Source: JAFGAS01 sp963809875 (lineage in GTDB: Bacteria; Desulfobacterota; Zymogenia; Zymogenales; Zymogenaceae). From it: DNA of 64,000 nt. The notes under the pieces were generated by a model. The model had not been told where the DNA came from and ran no database searches. It saw nothing but the letters and a program-made list of their open reading frames with translations. This document shows, one piece after another, positions 47,239 to 55,307 of this stretch. How positions within the stretch are numbered: position 1 is the first letter of the stretch; the number at the start of each line of letters is the position of its first letter. The stretch is from positions 62,001 to 126,000 of the forward strand of contig CAWELC010000008.1 in NCBI GenBank assembly GCA_963809875.1, in the 5' to 3' direction. Both the position numbers and the translations under genes were made by a program.

Positions 47239-48351
47239 ATGGACGTGCGCCACTACTCCATAGCTCTGGCTTCCATCAGCGGGATAGGGAGCGTAACCTA
47301 TAAGAAGCTGATTGCCCGTTTTGGGGGCGCCGAGGCGGTCTTTAAGGCGACAAAGCGCCAGCTTTCGGGCATCGAGGGGCTCGGGGACTCGAGGGCATCG
47401 GCAATCGCGTCGTTCGGGGGATGGGGGCAGGTCGAGGAAGAAGTAGACCGGGCGGATCGTGATGCGGTTGCGATCATCGGCCTGGAGGACGTGCTCTACC
47501 CGAAAAGGCTCAAAGAGATCTACGATGCACCCCCGATCCTCTATATGAAAGGCTCTCTGACCGAGCGCGACGAACGAGCGGTCGCGGTGGTGGGCTCGCG
47601 GAATTCAAGCCGTTACGGGCTGATATCGGCCGAATCCATCTCCCGGGGCCTGGCGGCCAGAGGGATTACCGTGGTCAGCGGCATGGCCCGGGGGATTGAC
47701 TCGGCGGCCCATGTCGGCGCGCTGAGAGAAAAGGGCAGGACGATCGCCGTCCTCGGATCGGGGATAGACGTGATATATCCGGCCGAGAACCGCGCGCTTT
47801 TCCATGAGATCGTCGAGAACGGGGCGGTCATCAGCGAATTTCCCTTTGGGACGGGTCCGGAGACGACGAACTTTCCCCGGAGAAATCGGGTCATCAGCGG
47901 GATCTCTCTGGGCGTGGTGATCGTGGAGGCGTCTCCCAACAGCGGCGCCCTCATTACCGCGAAGCTCGCGCTCGACCAGAACCGGGAGGTATTCGCGGTT
48001 CCGGGAAACATAACCTCGATGCGCTCCCGGGGTACGCACAGTCTGATTCGCGAAGGGGCAAAGCTCGTCGAGAGCGCCGAAGACATCATCGAGGAGCTGG
48101 GATTTGCCCTTGAGGACGCACAGGCGCACCGGCGCGCGAGCGCCGAGGAGCTCGCGGCGCGGGCCGGAGGCCTTTCCGACACGGAGCGGACGCTCCTTCG
48201 GTGCGTCGAGAACGGTCCTGTTTCCGTCGAGGCGATCATCGAGGAGAGCGGGTTCAAGAGCGAAGATGTCCTGACGATTATGCTGGACCTTGAGCTGAAA
48301 GGGCTGGTCAAGCAGATCTCGGGGAATAACTTCATACTTAACACTATCTAG
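47239..48351 (+). CDS. dprA: DNA processing protein DprA
   Basis: Intact 370-residue protein that loads RecA on incoming single-stranded DNA during transformation. The N-terminal helix-hairpin-helix region is SISGIGSVTYKKLIARFGG and GIEGLGDSRASAIASF; the Rossmann-like core has AVAVVGSRNSSRYGL, SGMARGIDSAAHVGALREKG and GSGIDVIYPAENRALF, and VISEFPFGTGPETTNFPRRN. A C-terminal winged helix follows (VENGPVSVEAIIEESGF). dprA-topA-trmFO is a common order. No other competence gene is visible here. Confidence 0.96.
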   Translation: MDVRHYSIALASISGIGSVTYKKLIARFGGAEAVFKATKRQLSGIEGLGDSRASAIASFGGWGQVEEEVDRADRDAVAIIGLEDVLYPKRLKEIYDAPPILYMKGSLTERDERAVAVVGSRNSSRYGLISAESISRGLAARGITVVSGMARGIDSAAHVGALREKGRTIAVLGSGIDVIYPAENRALFHEIVENGAVISEFPFGTGPETTNFPRRNRVISGISLGVVIVEASPNSGALITAKLALDQNREVFAVPGNITSMRSRGTHSLIREGAKLVESAEDIIEELGFALEDAQAHRRASAEELAARAGGLSDTERTLLRCVENGPVSVEAIIEESGFKSEDVLTIMLDLELKGLVKQISGNNFILNTI

Positions 48352-48362
48352 TATAACCGGTC

Positions 48363-50660
48363 ATGGCAAAATCACTGGTCATCGTCGAGTCGCCCGCGAA
48401 AGCCAAAACCATCGAGAAGTATCTCGGGGACGGCTTCAAGGTAGTCGCGTCATACGGTCACGTCCGCGCGCTGCCCAGCAAGGACGGCTCGGTCGACGTC
48501 GATCACGACTTCACTCCCGTCTACGAGGTGCTCGATGAAAAGAAGAAATACATCGACCGCATCAAGGCGGAGATGAAGGGGGTGGACAAGGTCTTTCTGG
48601 CCACCGACCTTGACCGGGAGGGCGAGGCCATAGCCTGGCATCTTGCCAACGTCCTGGGTATCGACAACGGGGATACAAAGGGGATCGAGGTGCACCGGGT
48701 CGTCTTCTCCGAGGTGACCAAGGACGCCATCCAGGAGGCATTCGCGCATCCGCGCGGGATTTCCAGAAACCTCGTCGACGCCCAGCAGGCGCGGGTCATC
48801 CTCGATTACCTGGTAGGCTTCAACCTTTCTCCTCTGCTCTGGAAAAAGATACGCTACCGCCTCTCGGCCGGGAGGGTCCAGTCGGTCGCCCTGAGGATAA
48901 TCTGCGAGCGAGAGCGGGAGATACTGGCCTTTGTCCCCCGGGAGTTCTGGACCATCGAGGGGATATTCACCAAGGAAGGCGTCTACGAGCCTTTCACGGC
49001 GACCCTGACGTCAAGAAACGGTAAGAAATACGACAAGTTCGACATAACGGACGAAGCGACGGCGCTTGCCGTCATCGACGACCTGGATCGGGCGCAGTTT
49101 GAGGTCGGCGAGGTTCGCCGGAAAGATGTCCGGCGGACGCCCCCGCCACCCTTCATCACCAGCACCCTCCAGCAGGAGGCGTCCCGAAAGCTCGGGTTTT
49201 TCGCCAAGAAGACAATGGACGTGGCGCAGAAGCTCTACGAGGGCAAGGAGATCGGCGACGGCCTGGTCGGCCTGATCACCTATATGAGGACCGACAGCGT
49301 ACAGGTCGCCGCTTCGGCCCTGGCCGAGGCCCGCCAGGTCATCACCAAGCTCTACGGCCAGCCCTATGCTCTCGAGAAGCCGCGTTTCTACCGGGCGAAG
49401 GCCAAAGGGGCCCAGGAGGCACACGAGGCGATCCGGCCCACGTCCCTGGCCCGGACCCCGGACTCGGTCAAGAAGTTTCTGACCAAGGACGAGTTGAGGC
49501 TCTACGAGCTCATCTGGAAACGGACGATCGCCTCCCAGATGACCGAACAGGTCCTCGACTCGGTCTCGGTGGATATCGTCAGCGACAACGGCTATACGCT
49601 GCGCGCGACCGGCTATACGGTGAAGTTCCCCGGGTTCTCGAAGGTCTATCTTGAGGGGACTGACGACGAAGCCGAGGACCACGAGAACAAGCTCCCGCTC
49701 CTGGCGTCCGGTGATCCGCTCACACCGATCGGCATCGCGCCCGAGCAGCATTTCACCACGCCGCCGCCCCGCTTCTCGGAGGCCAGCCTCATCAAGGCGC
49801 TGGAGGAATACGGGATCGGCAGGCCGTCGACCTACGCCGGCATCATCAACACCCTCAAGACGCGCCAGTACGTCACGCTCAAGGAGAGACGCTTTTATCC
49901 CGAGGATATCGGCATGACGGTAAACGACCTGTTGGTGACCCATTTCAACCAATATGTCGATTACGGGTTCACCGCCCACATGGAGGAGGATCTTGACAAC
50001 ATCGCCGTGGGCAAGATCGAATGGCGGCCGATGATCAAGAGCTTCTGGGAGCCCTTCAACGACCTGATTATCCGAAAGGATAAGGAGATAAAGAAGAGCG
50101 ATATCACCACACAGCCCACGGACAAAATCTGTCCCCTCTGCGGAAAGCAGGTCGTCATCAAGCTGGGACGGTACGGCAAGTTCTATGCGTGCAGCGGGTA
50201 CCCCGAGTGTCGTTATGTGGCGCCGCTGGAGGCGGACCAGGAACTGGCCCCGGCGACAGAAGAGATCTGCGAAAAGTGCGGCAAGCCCATGCAGGTCAAG
50301 CGGGGCAGGTACGGGCCGTTCCTGGGGTGCTCGGGATATCCGGAATGTAAGAACATCAAGTCCCTCAAGAAGGCGGTCGACACCGGCGTGACCTGCCCTG
50401 AGTGCGGCGCGGGTACCCTTATCGAGCGCAGGAGCGGCAAGGGGAGGACGAAAGGGAGGGTCTTTTACGGCTGCTCACGGTATCCCGACTGCAAGTACAT
50501 CATCCCAAATAAACCGTTTCCCAAGCCGTGCCCCAAGTGCGGGTCGCCCTTCATGACGCTCAAGGAGAAGAAAGGGGAGGAAGCGATGCTCGTCTGCCCC
50601 GCAGAGGGATGCGGTTTTTCAGAGCGTATCGATGTAAAAAAGGAGCCGGGCGCCTCATGA
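48363..50660 (+). CDS. topA: DNA topoisomerase I
   Basis: Intact 765-residue type IA topoisomerase relaxing negative supercoils. The TOPRIM start is KSLVIVESPAKAKTIEKYLG with DLDREGEAIAWHL; the active-site Tyr is Y307 in ITYMRTDSV. The C-terminus carries four Cys4 zinc ribbons: CPLCG...CSGYPEC, CEKCG...CSGYPEC, CPECG...CSRYPDC and CPKCG...CPAEGC. ATG at 48363 is eleven bases after the dprA stop. The stop overlaps trmFO (ATGA). Confidence 0.97.
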   Translation: MAKSLVIVESPAKAKTIEKYLGDGFKVVASYGHVRALPSKDGSVDVDHDFTPVYEVLDEKKKYIDRIKAEMKGVDKVFLATDLDREGEAIAWHLANVLGIDNGDTKGIEVHRVVFSEVTKDAIQEAFAHPRGISRNLVDAQQARVILDYLVGFNLSPLLWKKIRYRLSAGRVQSVALRIICEREREILAFVPREFWTIEGIFTKEGVYEPFTATLTSRNGKKYDKFDITDEATALAVIDDLDRAQFEVGEVRRKDVRRTPPPPFITSTLQQEASRKLGFFAKKTMDVAQKLYEGKEIGDGLVGLITYMRTDSVQVAASALAEARQVITKLYGQPYALEKPRFYRAKAKGAQEAHEAIRPTSLARTPDSVKKFLTKDELRLYELIWKRTIASQMTEQVLDSVSVDIVSDNGYTLRATGYTVKFPGFSKVYLEGTDDEAEDHENKLPLLASGDPLTPIGIAPEQHFTTPPPRFSEASLIKALEEYGIGRPSTYAGIINTLKTRQYVTLKERRFYPEDIGMTVNDLLVTHFNQYVDYGFTAHMEEDLDNIAVGKIEWRPMIKSFWEPFNDLIIRKDKEIKKSDITTQPTDKICPLCGKQVVIKLGRYGKFYACSGYPECRYVAPLEADQELAPATEEICEKCGKPMQVKRGRYGPFLGCSGYPECKNIKSLKKAVDTGVTCPECGAGTLIERRSGKGRTKGRVFYGCSRYPDCKYIIPNKPFPKPCPKCGSPFMTLKEKKGEEAMLVCPAEGCGFSERIDVKKEPGAS

Positions 50661-52000
50661 AACGACCCTCCATCACCGTTATCGGCGCCGGGCTGGCCGG
50701 TTGTGAGGCCGCCTGGAGGGCGGCGAATATGGGGGTGCACGTCACCCTCTTCGAGATGAAGCCCGTGAAATTTTCGCCGGCCCACAAGAACGAGGACATG
50801 GCCGAACTCGTGTGCAGCAACTCGCTCAGGTCCGAAACGACGGAGAATGCCTCGGGTATCCTGAAGCGGGAGATGGAGATGCTCGGTTCCATCGTGATCG
50901 ACGTGGCCCATGAGACCCGGGTCCCGGCGGGATCGGCTCTGGCGGTTGATCGGGAGCGCTTTTCGGCCGTTATCTCGGAGCGGATAACCGGCCATCCCCA
51001 AGTCGAAGTAATCAGGCAGGAGGTCACGGGCCTGACCGCCGGCGTCCCCGCGGTGCTGGCCACCGGCCCCCTCACGTCGGACGCCCTGGCCGGAGAGCTG
51101 CTGCATATAACCGGCAAGGAAAACCTCTTTTTTTACGACGCCATATCTCCCATCGTTACGTCAGAGAGCATCGATATGCAGGCGGCATTCATGGGCTCGC
51201 GCTACGACAAGGGGGGAGACGACTATATCAATCTGCCCTTGACCGAGGAGGGGTATTACCACTTCATTCGGGAGGTCAAGCGGGCCGACGAGGTCCTTCC
51301 CCGTTCTTTTGAAGATGTCAGGATATTCGAAGGCTGCCTCCCGATCGAGGTGATGGTAAGGCGGGGAGACGACACGCTCGCCTTCGGCCCGATGAAGCCG
51401 GTGGGGCTGGTCGACCCAAAGACGGGACAGCGGCCTTTTGCGGTGGTCCAGCTCAGGCATGAGAACCGGGAGGGCACCCTCTTCAACATGGTCGGGTTCC
51501 AGACACGGCTCAAGCAAAAAGACCAGGAGCGTATCTTTCGGATGATCCCCGGGCTTGAAAACGCGCAATTTGCCCGGTACGGGAGCATCCACCGGAATAC
51601 CTTCATCAACGCCCCACGGATCATCTTTCCGACTCTCGAGGTAAGGATGAAGCCGAGCGTCTTTATCACGGGACAGTTGGTGGGGGTTGAAGGGTACGTA
51701 GAATCGGCGGCTATGGGGATCGTGGCGGGGCTCAACGCGGCCCTTGTCGCGCTCGGAGAGGGGCCCCTCGTTCCCCCTCGAAACAGCGCCATCGGCGGTC
51801 TCATCGCCTATATTACCGAGGCCAGGGCCGCTGAGTTTCAGCCGATGAACATTAATTTCGGGCTCTTCACCGAACCCCCCGGGGGGGTGCGGAAGAAAGA
51901 TAGAAAGCGGTATATCGCCAACAGGGCCCTCGACGAGATGCGATCCTGGTCTGAAAAAATTGACGGAATCGAAAGACATCGCCGGGTGGGTCCTTCATGA
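50657..52000 (+). CDS. trmFO: Folate-dependent tRNA (uracil-54-C5)-methyltransferase TrmFO
   Basis: Intact 447-residue flavoenzyme making m5U54 in tRNA with methylene-tetrahydrofolate. The FAD site is SITVIGAGLAGCEAAWRAAN; CSNSLRSETTENASGILK, NLFFYDAISPIV and YINLPLTEEGYYHF are family features, and EGCLPIEVMVRRGDDTLAFG holds the conserved Cys. The last third has HRNTFINAPRIIFPTLE and GQLVGVEGYVESAAMGI. Start at 50657 overlaps the topA stop. In many relatives a xer recombinase and hslV follow; here cutA does. Confidence 0.96.
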   Translation: MKRPSITVIGAGLAGCEAAWRAANMGVHVTLFEMKPVKFSPAHKNEDMAELVCSNSLRSETTENASGILKREMEMLGSIVIDVAHETRVPAGSALAVDRERFSAVISERITGHPQVEVIRQEVTGLTAGVPAVLATGPLTSDALAGELLHITGKENLFFYDAISPIVTSESIDMQAAFMGSRYDKGGDDYINLPLTEEGYYHFIREVKRADEVLPRSFEDVRIFEGCLPIEVMVRRGDDTLAFGPMKPVGLVDPKTGQRPFAVVQLRHENREGTLFNMVGFQTRLKQKDQERIFRMIPGLENAQFARYGSIHRNTFINAPRIIFPTLEVRMKPSVFITGQLVGVEGYVESAAMGIVAGLNAALVALGEGPLVPPRNSAIGGLIAYITEARAAEFQPMNINFGLFTEPPGGVRKKDRKRYIANRALDEMRSWSEKIDGIERHRRVGPS

Positions 52001-52026
52001 ACGACCACGATCCAGGAGGAGGCGCT

Positions 52027-52368
52027 ATGACTGGTTCTACGGTGGTGCTGGTGTCGGCAAGCAGTCAAAACGAGGCCGAGAAGATCGCAAAGGATCTGGT
52101 GGAGAGGAAGCTGGCGGCCTGCGTCAGTATCATCCCGAACATGCGGTCTATCTACATCTGGGAAGGCAAGGTCGAGGACAGCGAGGAATACCTGATGATC
52201 ATCAAGACCAGAGGAGAGCTCTTCGAACAGGTCAAACAAGCCATCCAAAGCCTTCACAGCTACAAGATTCCCGAAATCATCTCGCTTCCGATCACCCACG
52301 CCCTGGAAGATTATGTCCGATGGATAGATGAGGTGACCAGGGTGAGCCAGGGCCCCCAGTCCTCCTGA
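52027..52368 (+). CDS. cutA: CutA1 divalent ion tolerance-like protein
   Basis: 113 residues. STVVLVSASSQNEAEKIAKD, LVERKLAACVSIIPNMRSIY, IWEGKVEDSEEYLMIIKT and YKIPEIISLPITHALEDYVR span the whole trimeric CutA1 fold. Function in copper tolerance is disputed for the family. ATG 52027 has AGGAGGCGCT directly upstream. The 137 bases after it (52369-52505) hold no clear signal. Intact. Confidence 0.93.
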   Translation: MTGSTVVLVSASSQNEAEKIAKDLVERKLAACVSIIPNMRSIYIWEGKVEDSEEYLMIIKTRGELFEQVKQAIQSLHSYKIPEIISLPITHALEDYVRWIDEVTRVSQGPQSS

Positions 52369-52505
52369 CGCACTTTCCCCCGACCACCCTCGCAGACCCT
52401 GAGATCTGCGCGGCGACGCATCCGCCGGGGCGCCGTATCAGGAAAACGCCCCCTCGATTGGCCAACCGACCGACCCCGACGGTTCGACGTCGGCCGCCGC
52501 TCTCG

Positions 52506-52829
52506 TCAATTGTCTCGTATCTTTCCCTGTATGAAGCGGATGTCCCGGATGATCACTTCTCCCAGGCGGTCGTTGAGCCGTTGAATAATGGTATCCTTCA
52601 TCAGCGAGAGCTCCTGGGTCCATACCGGGTTTGAGACGGCCACCACCAGCACGCCCCGGTTGATCCTGACGGGGCGGGTGTTATCGGAGATTTTTGAGCC
52701 CACCGTCTCATCCCACACGGCAAAGACCTTATGCTCTTTGAGTGCGCCCCCCCATCCCCTGTCCGTGAGGATGGCGGTCAGGATGTCCGAGACCCTGGAT
52801 GGCTTTCCGCTTTCGCTGTCATTGGCCAT
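52506..52829 (-). CDS. DciA/DUF721 family protein
   Basis: About 107 residues. ILTAILTDRGWGGALKEHKV, VWDETVGSKISDNTRPVRI and RGVLVVAVSNPVWTQELSLM followed by QRLNDRLGEVIIRDIRFIQG are the DUF721 pattern. DciA of this family loads the replicative helicase in bacteria lacking DnaC. No replication gene is adjacent. The ATG at 52829 is preferred to one 15 bases upstream. Divergent from the metallophosphoesterase gene. Intact. Confidence 0.82.
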   Translation of the reverse strand: MANDSESGKPSRVSDILTAILTDRGWGGALKEHKVFAVWDETVGSKISDNTRPVRINRGVLVVAVSNPVWTQELSLMKDTIIQRLNDRLGEVIIRDIRFIQGKIRDN

Positions 52830-52876
52830 GCCCGATTGTACCACCGGGGGTTTTTGGGCGCAAATAGTATTTACTG

Positions 52877-52905
52877 TTGATTTATTTGACTCTTTATTCT
52901 ATAGT
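52877..52905 (+). promoter_or_regulatory. Promoter of the metallophosphoesterase-HIT operon
   Basis: TTGATT (52877-52882) and TATAGT (52900-52905) are 17 bases apart in an AT-rich gap; GGAG follows just before the GTG at 52925. Confidence 0.5.
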
Positions 52906-52924
52906 GTGATATCGGAGTCTTTAC

Positions 52925-53411
52925 GTGAAAATCGGCGTCATTTCCGACACGCATCTCTTATCCGTTGACGATCGATTTGCCCGGCTGATGCGGCGGTGCT
53001 TTCATGACGTGGATACAATCATCCATGCGGGGGACCTGGTCGACGAGAGCGTCTTCGAGTTTCTATCTTCGTGGCGGCTCATCGCCGTCCTGGGAAATAT
53101 GGATCGGGGCCCGCTGACGGATATGCTGCCCCGCAAGAGGATTGAAGAGCTGGGGGGAAAGCGGATCGGGATCACCCACGGGTGGGGTTCTCCCGCGGGA
53201 CTTGCCGCAGCGGGTGCGGGAGGAATTTCGGGCCGATTCGGTCGACTGCATCGTGTTTGGCCACAGCCACGCGACCTATATGTCGACCGAGCAGGGTGTG
53301 CTCCTCTTCAATCCCGGATCACCGACTGACAGGCGCTTTGCCGAGAAAAATACGGTCGGCTTTCTGAACATAACGAAAAACGGCATAGCCGGGGAGACTC
53401 AGGAGATTTGA
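52925..53411 (+). CDS. YfcE/MJ0936-type metallophosphoesterase (one frameshift near 53190)
   Basis: About 161 residues. VKIGVISDTHLLSVDDRF, IIHAGDLVDESVFEFL, LIAVLGNMDRG and GGKRIGITHGWGSP are in one frame; after a break near 53190, SVDCIVFGHSHATYM and LLFNPGSPTDRRF follow. These are the metal-binding motifs of the YfcE group, which cleaves phosphodiesters. Start is GTG. The stop overlaps the HIT gene start (TTGA). The physiological substrate is unknown. Confidence 0.88.
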
Positions 53412-53941
53412 GCGACAGCGACAAGCGGGATACCCTCTGGGCGCCGTGGAGGATCGAATATATCGCGGGCGAAAAGGAAGAAGGGTTGTATCTTCTGCAA
53501 CCGACTTGCAGTGACCGATGATCGCCGCAACCTGATCCTGACGCGGGGGCGGCACTCTTTTGTGATCATGAACAAATTTCCCTATAATAACGGTCATCTC
53601 ATGGTGGCGCCGATCCGGCATACGGCGGGATTTCGGGAGCCTGACGGACGATGAAATCGCTCGAGATATTCTCCTTCGTCCAGACCTTTTCGAGCGTCTT
53701 CCATAAGGTCATGAAGCCCCACGGGTTCAATATCGGGCTCAATCTCGGCAAGACGGCGGGCGCCGGCGTGGAGGATCACCTGCACGTGCACGTCGTTCCC
53801 CGATGGGACGGCGACACTAATTTCATGCCGGTTATCGGAGAGGTAAAGGTTATCTCCGAGCATATTCAGTCGACCTACGACAAGCTGCTGGACGCCTACC
53901 AGATGCTAAATAGCGTGAGGAGTCACCATGAAGTATATTAA
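53408..53941 (+). CDS. HIT family nucleotide hydrolase/transferase (frameshifted)
   Basis: About 177 residues. DTLWAPWRIEYIAGEKEE opens the protein; after a one-base change near 53487 it reads CIFCNRL, the zinc Cys pair, and LILTRGRHSFVIMNKFPYNN and HLMVAPIRHTA. After more changes near 53625-53650 the histidine triad is EDHLHVHVVPRW and the end is LDAYQMLNSVRSHHE. HIT proteins of this kind act on dinucleoside polyphosphates or adenylates. TTG at 53408 overlaps the preceding stop. Confidence 0.88.
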
Positions 53942-54375
53942 AATCATCTTCTTTGCGATCGTCCTCTTTCTCCTGGTGATCTTTGCCCATTACAACCAGG
54001 CGCCGACTTCACTGATTTTTCTTTCGTACGGCGGGGTGACCTATCAGTCGTATCGAGCTTCCGCTCTTTGCCTTCTTCTACATTGTCATACTGATTACGA
54101 TCATCGTGATGTCGCTCTTGGAGGTCATCGAGCGGACGTCGCTCGCATCAGGATACCGGAAGCTCCAGAAGGAAAACACGAAGCTCAAGGCGGAGCTTGC
54201 CGCATGCCGTGACGGAGCGCTGCCGCCGGATAGCCGGACCCGCCCGCCGTGCCCGCAGGAAGAGAAAAAGGCCCCGGCGACAAGCAAAGAAGAAGAAATA
54301 GGCCGACACGGACGCCCCGCCGCGGTAGGATCGATGTCTGCATTCTTAAATTATACCCACACCAATCGACCGTAG
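53928..54375 (+). CDS. LapA-like membrane protein (frameshifted near 54060)
   Basis: The first helix KYIKIIFFAIVLFLLVIF and YNQAPTSLIFLSYGG match the LapA (DUF1049) start. After a break near 54060, FAFFYIVILITIIVMSLLEV gives a second helix, then the coiled-coil segment YRKLQKENTKLKAELAACRD and a charged tail (EEKKAPATSKEEE). LapA works with LapB in controlling LPS synthesis. The true end is uncertain: a stop at about 54302 in a third frame is also possible. It overlaps the HIT stop by 14 bases. Confidence 0.65.
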
Positions 54376-54414
54376 GCAGCCGTCGCGATTACGCGCGGCT
54401 TGTCTAGCATCGAG

Positions 54415-55290
54415 ATGAGATACGAAGGTATTGTTATACGTCCGCCCAGCGAAGCGGGAAGCCTCATCCTCCAGGTGACTCTCGGATGCTCCCATAATCG
54501 ATGCACCTTTTGTCCCACCTATAAGGGAAAACGTTTCAGAATCAGAAGCCTCGAGGATATCCGCGAGGACCTGGCCGAGCGCGCGCCGCTACCGCGGCGT
54601 CAGACGCGTCTTCCTTGGCCGACGGCGACGCCCTTATCGTCCCCCAGCGTATGCTGATACCGATCATGGAGGAGATTAACGCGGCATTTCCCGATATCGA
54701 GAGGATCGGCGTCTACGGTAACGCCAAGAGTATCCTCAAGAAAAGCCCCGAAGAGCTCAGAGAGCTGAGGCAGCACCGCCTCGGTATCGTATACCTCGGG
54801 CTGGAGAGCGGCGACCCGCGGAGTGCTGGCTGAGATTCAGAAAGGAGCAGGAGTCGACGCAATGGTCGAAGCAGCCCACCGGGTGAAGGAAGCCGGGATT
54901 CTGCTGTCGGTCACGGTGCTCGTCGGGATCGCGGGCGCCCACGGGAGCCTGCTTCACGCCGAGCGGACCGGGGAGATCCTTTCGAGGATGGACCCGGACT
55001 ATATCGGGGCCCTTACCGTCATGATCGTGCCGGGAACGCCCCTGGCCGAACGACATGAGAGGGGCGATTTCGTGCTTCCCGATACATGGGGCCTCCTGGA
55101 GGAACTGGGCGTGATGCTGGCCCATACCGAAGTCACCGATTGTCTATTCACCTCAAACCACGCCTCAAACTATCTCCCGCTGAGGATAACGTTGCCGGAT
55201 GAGAAACAGGACGCCCTATCGATTATCGAACATGTCCTTTCTCAAAACAGGACGGATCTCCTTCGGCCGGAGCATCTTCGCGGCCTGTAA
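54415..55290 (+). CDS. Radical SAM protein of unknown function (two frameshifts)
   Basis: About 292 residues. The cluster motif CSHNRCTFC lies near residue 25 in LILQVTLGCSHNRCTFC, and PTYKGKRFRIRSLEDI follows. After a break near 54600, LADGDALIVPQRMLIPIMEE and DIERIGVYGNAKSILKKSPE are of the MiaB/NifB superfamily fold; after another near 54828, VDAMVEAAHRVKEAGILLSV and YIGALTVMIVPGTPLAERHE finish it. It resembles the generic Elp3/NifB-like radical SAM proteins whose reaction is not known. TTG at 54400 is an alternative start. It ends 17 bases before the 1022-residue gene. Confidence 0.8.
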
Positions 55291-55307
55291 GAGGCATCAA
55301 CCGATCC

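Noticed and set aside
49011..49979. 322-residue open frame on the minus strand
   Set aside because: It is antisense to topA and has no recognisable motif.
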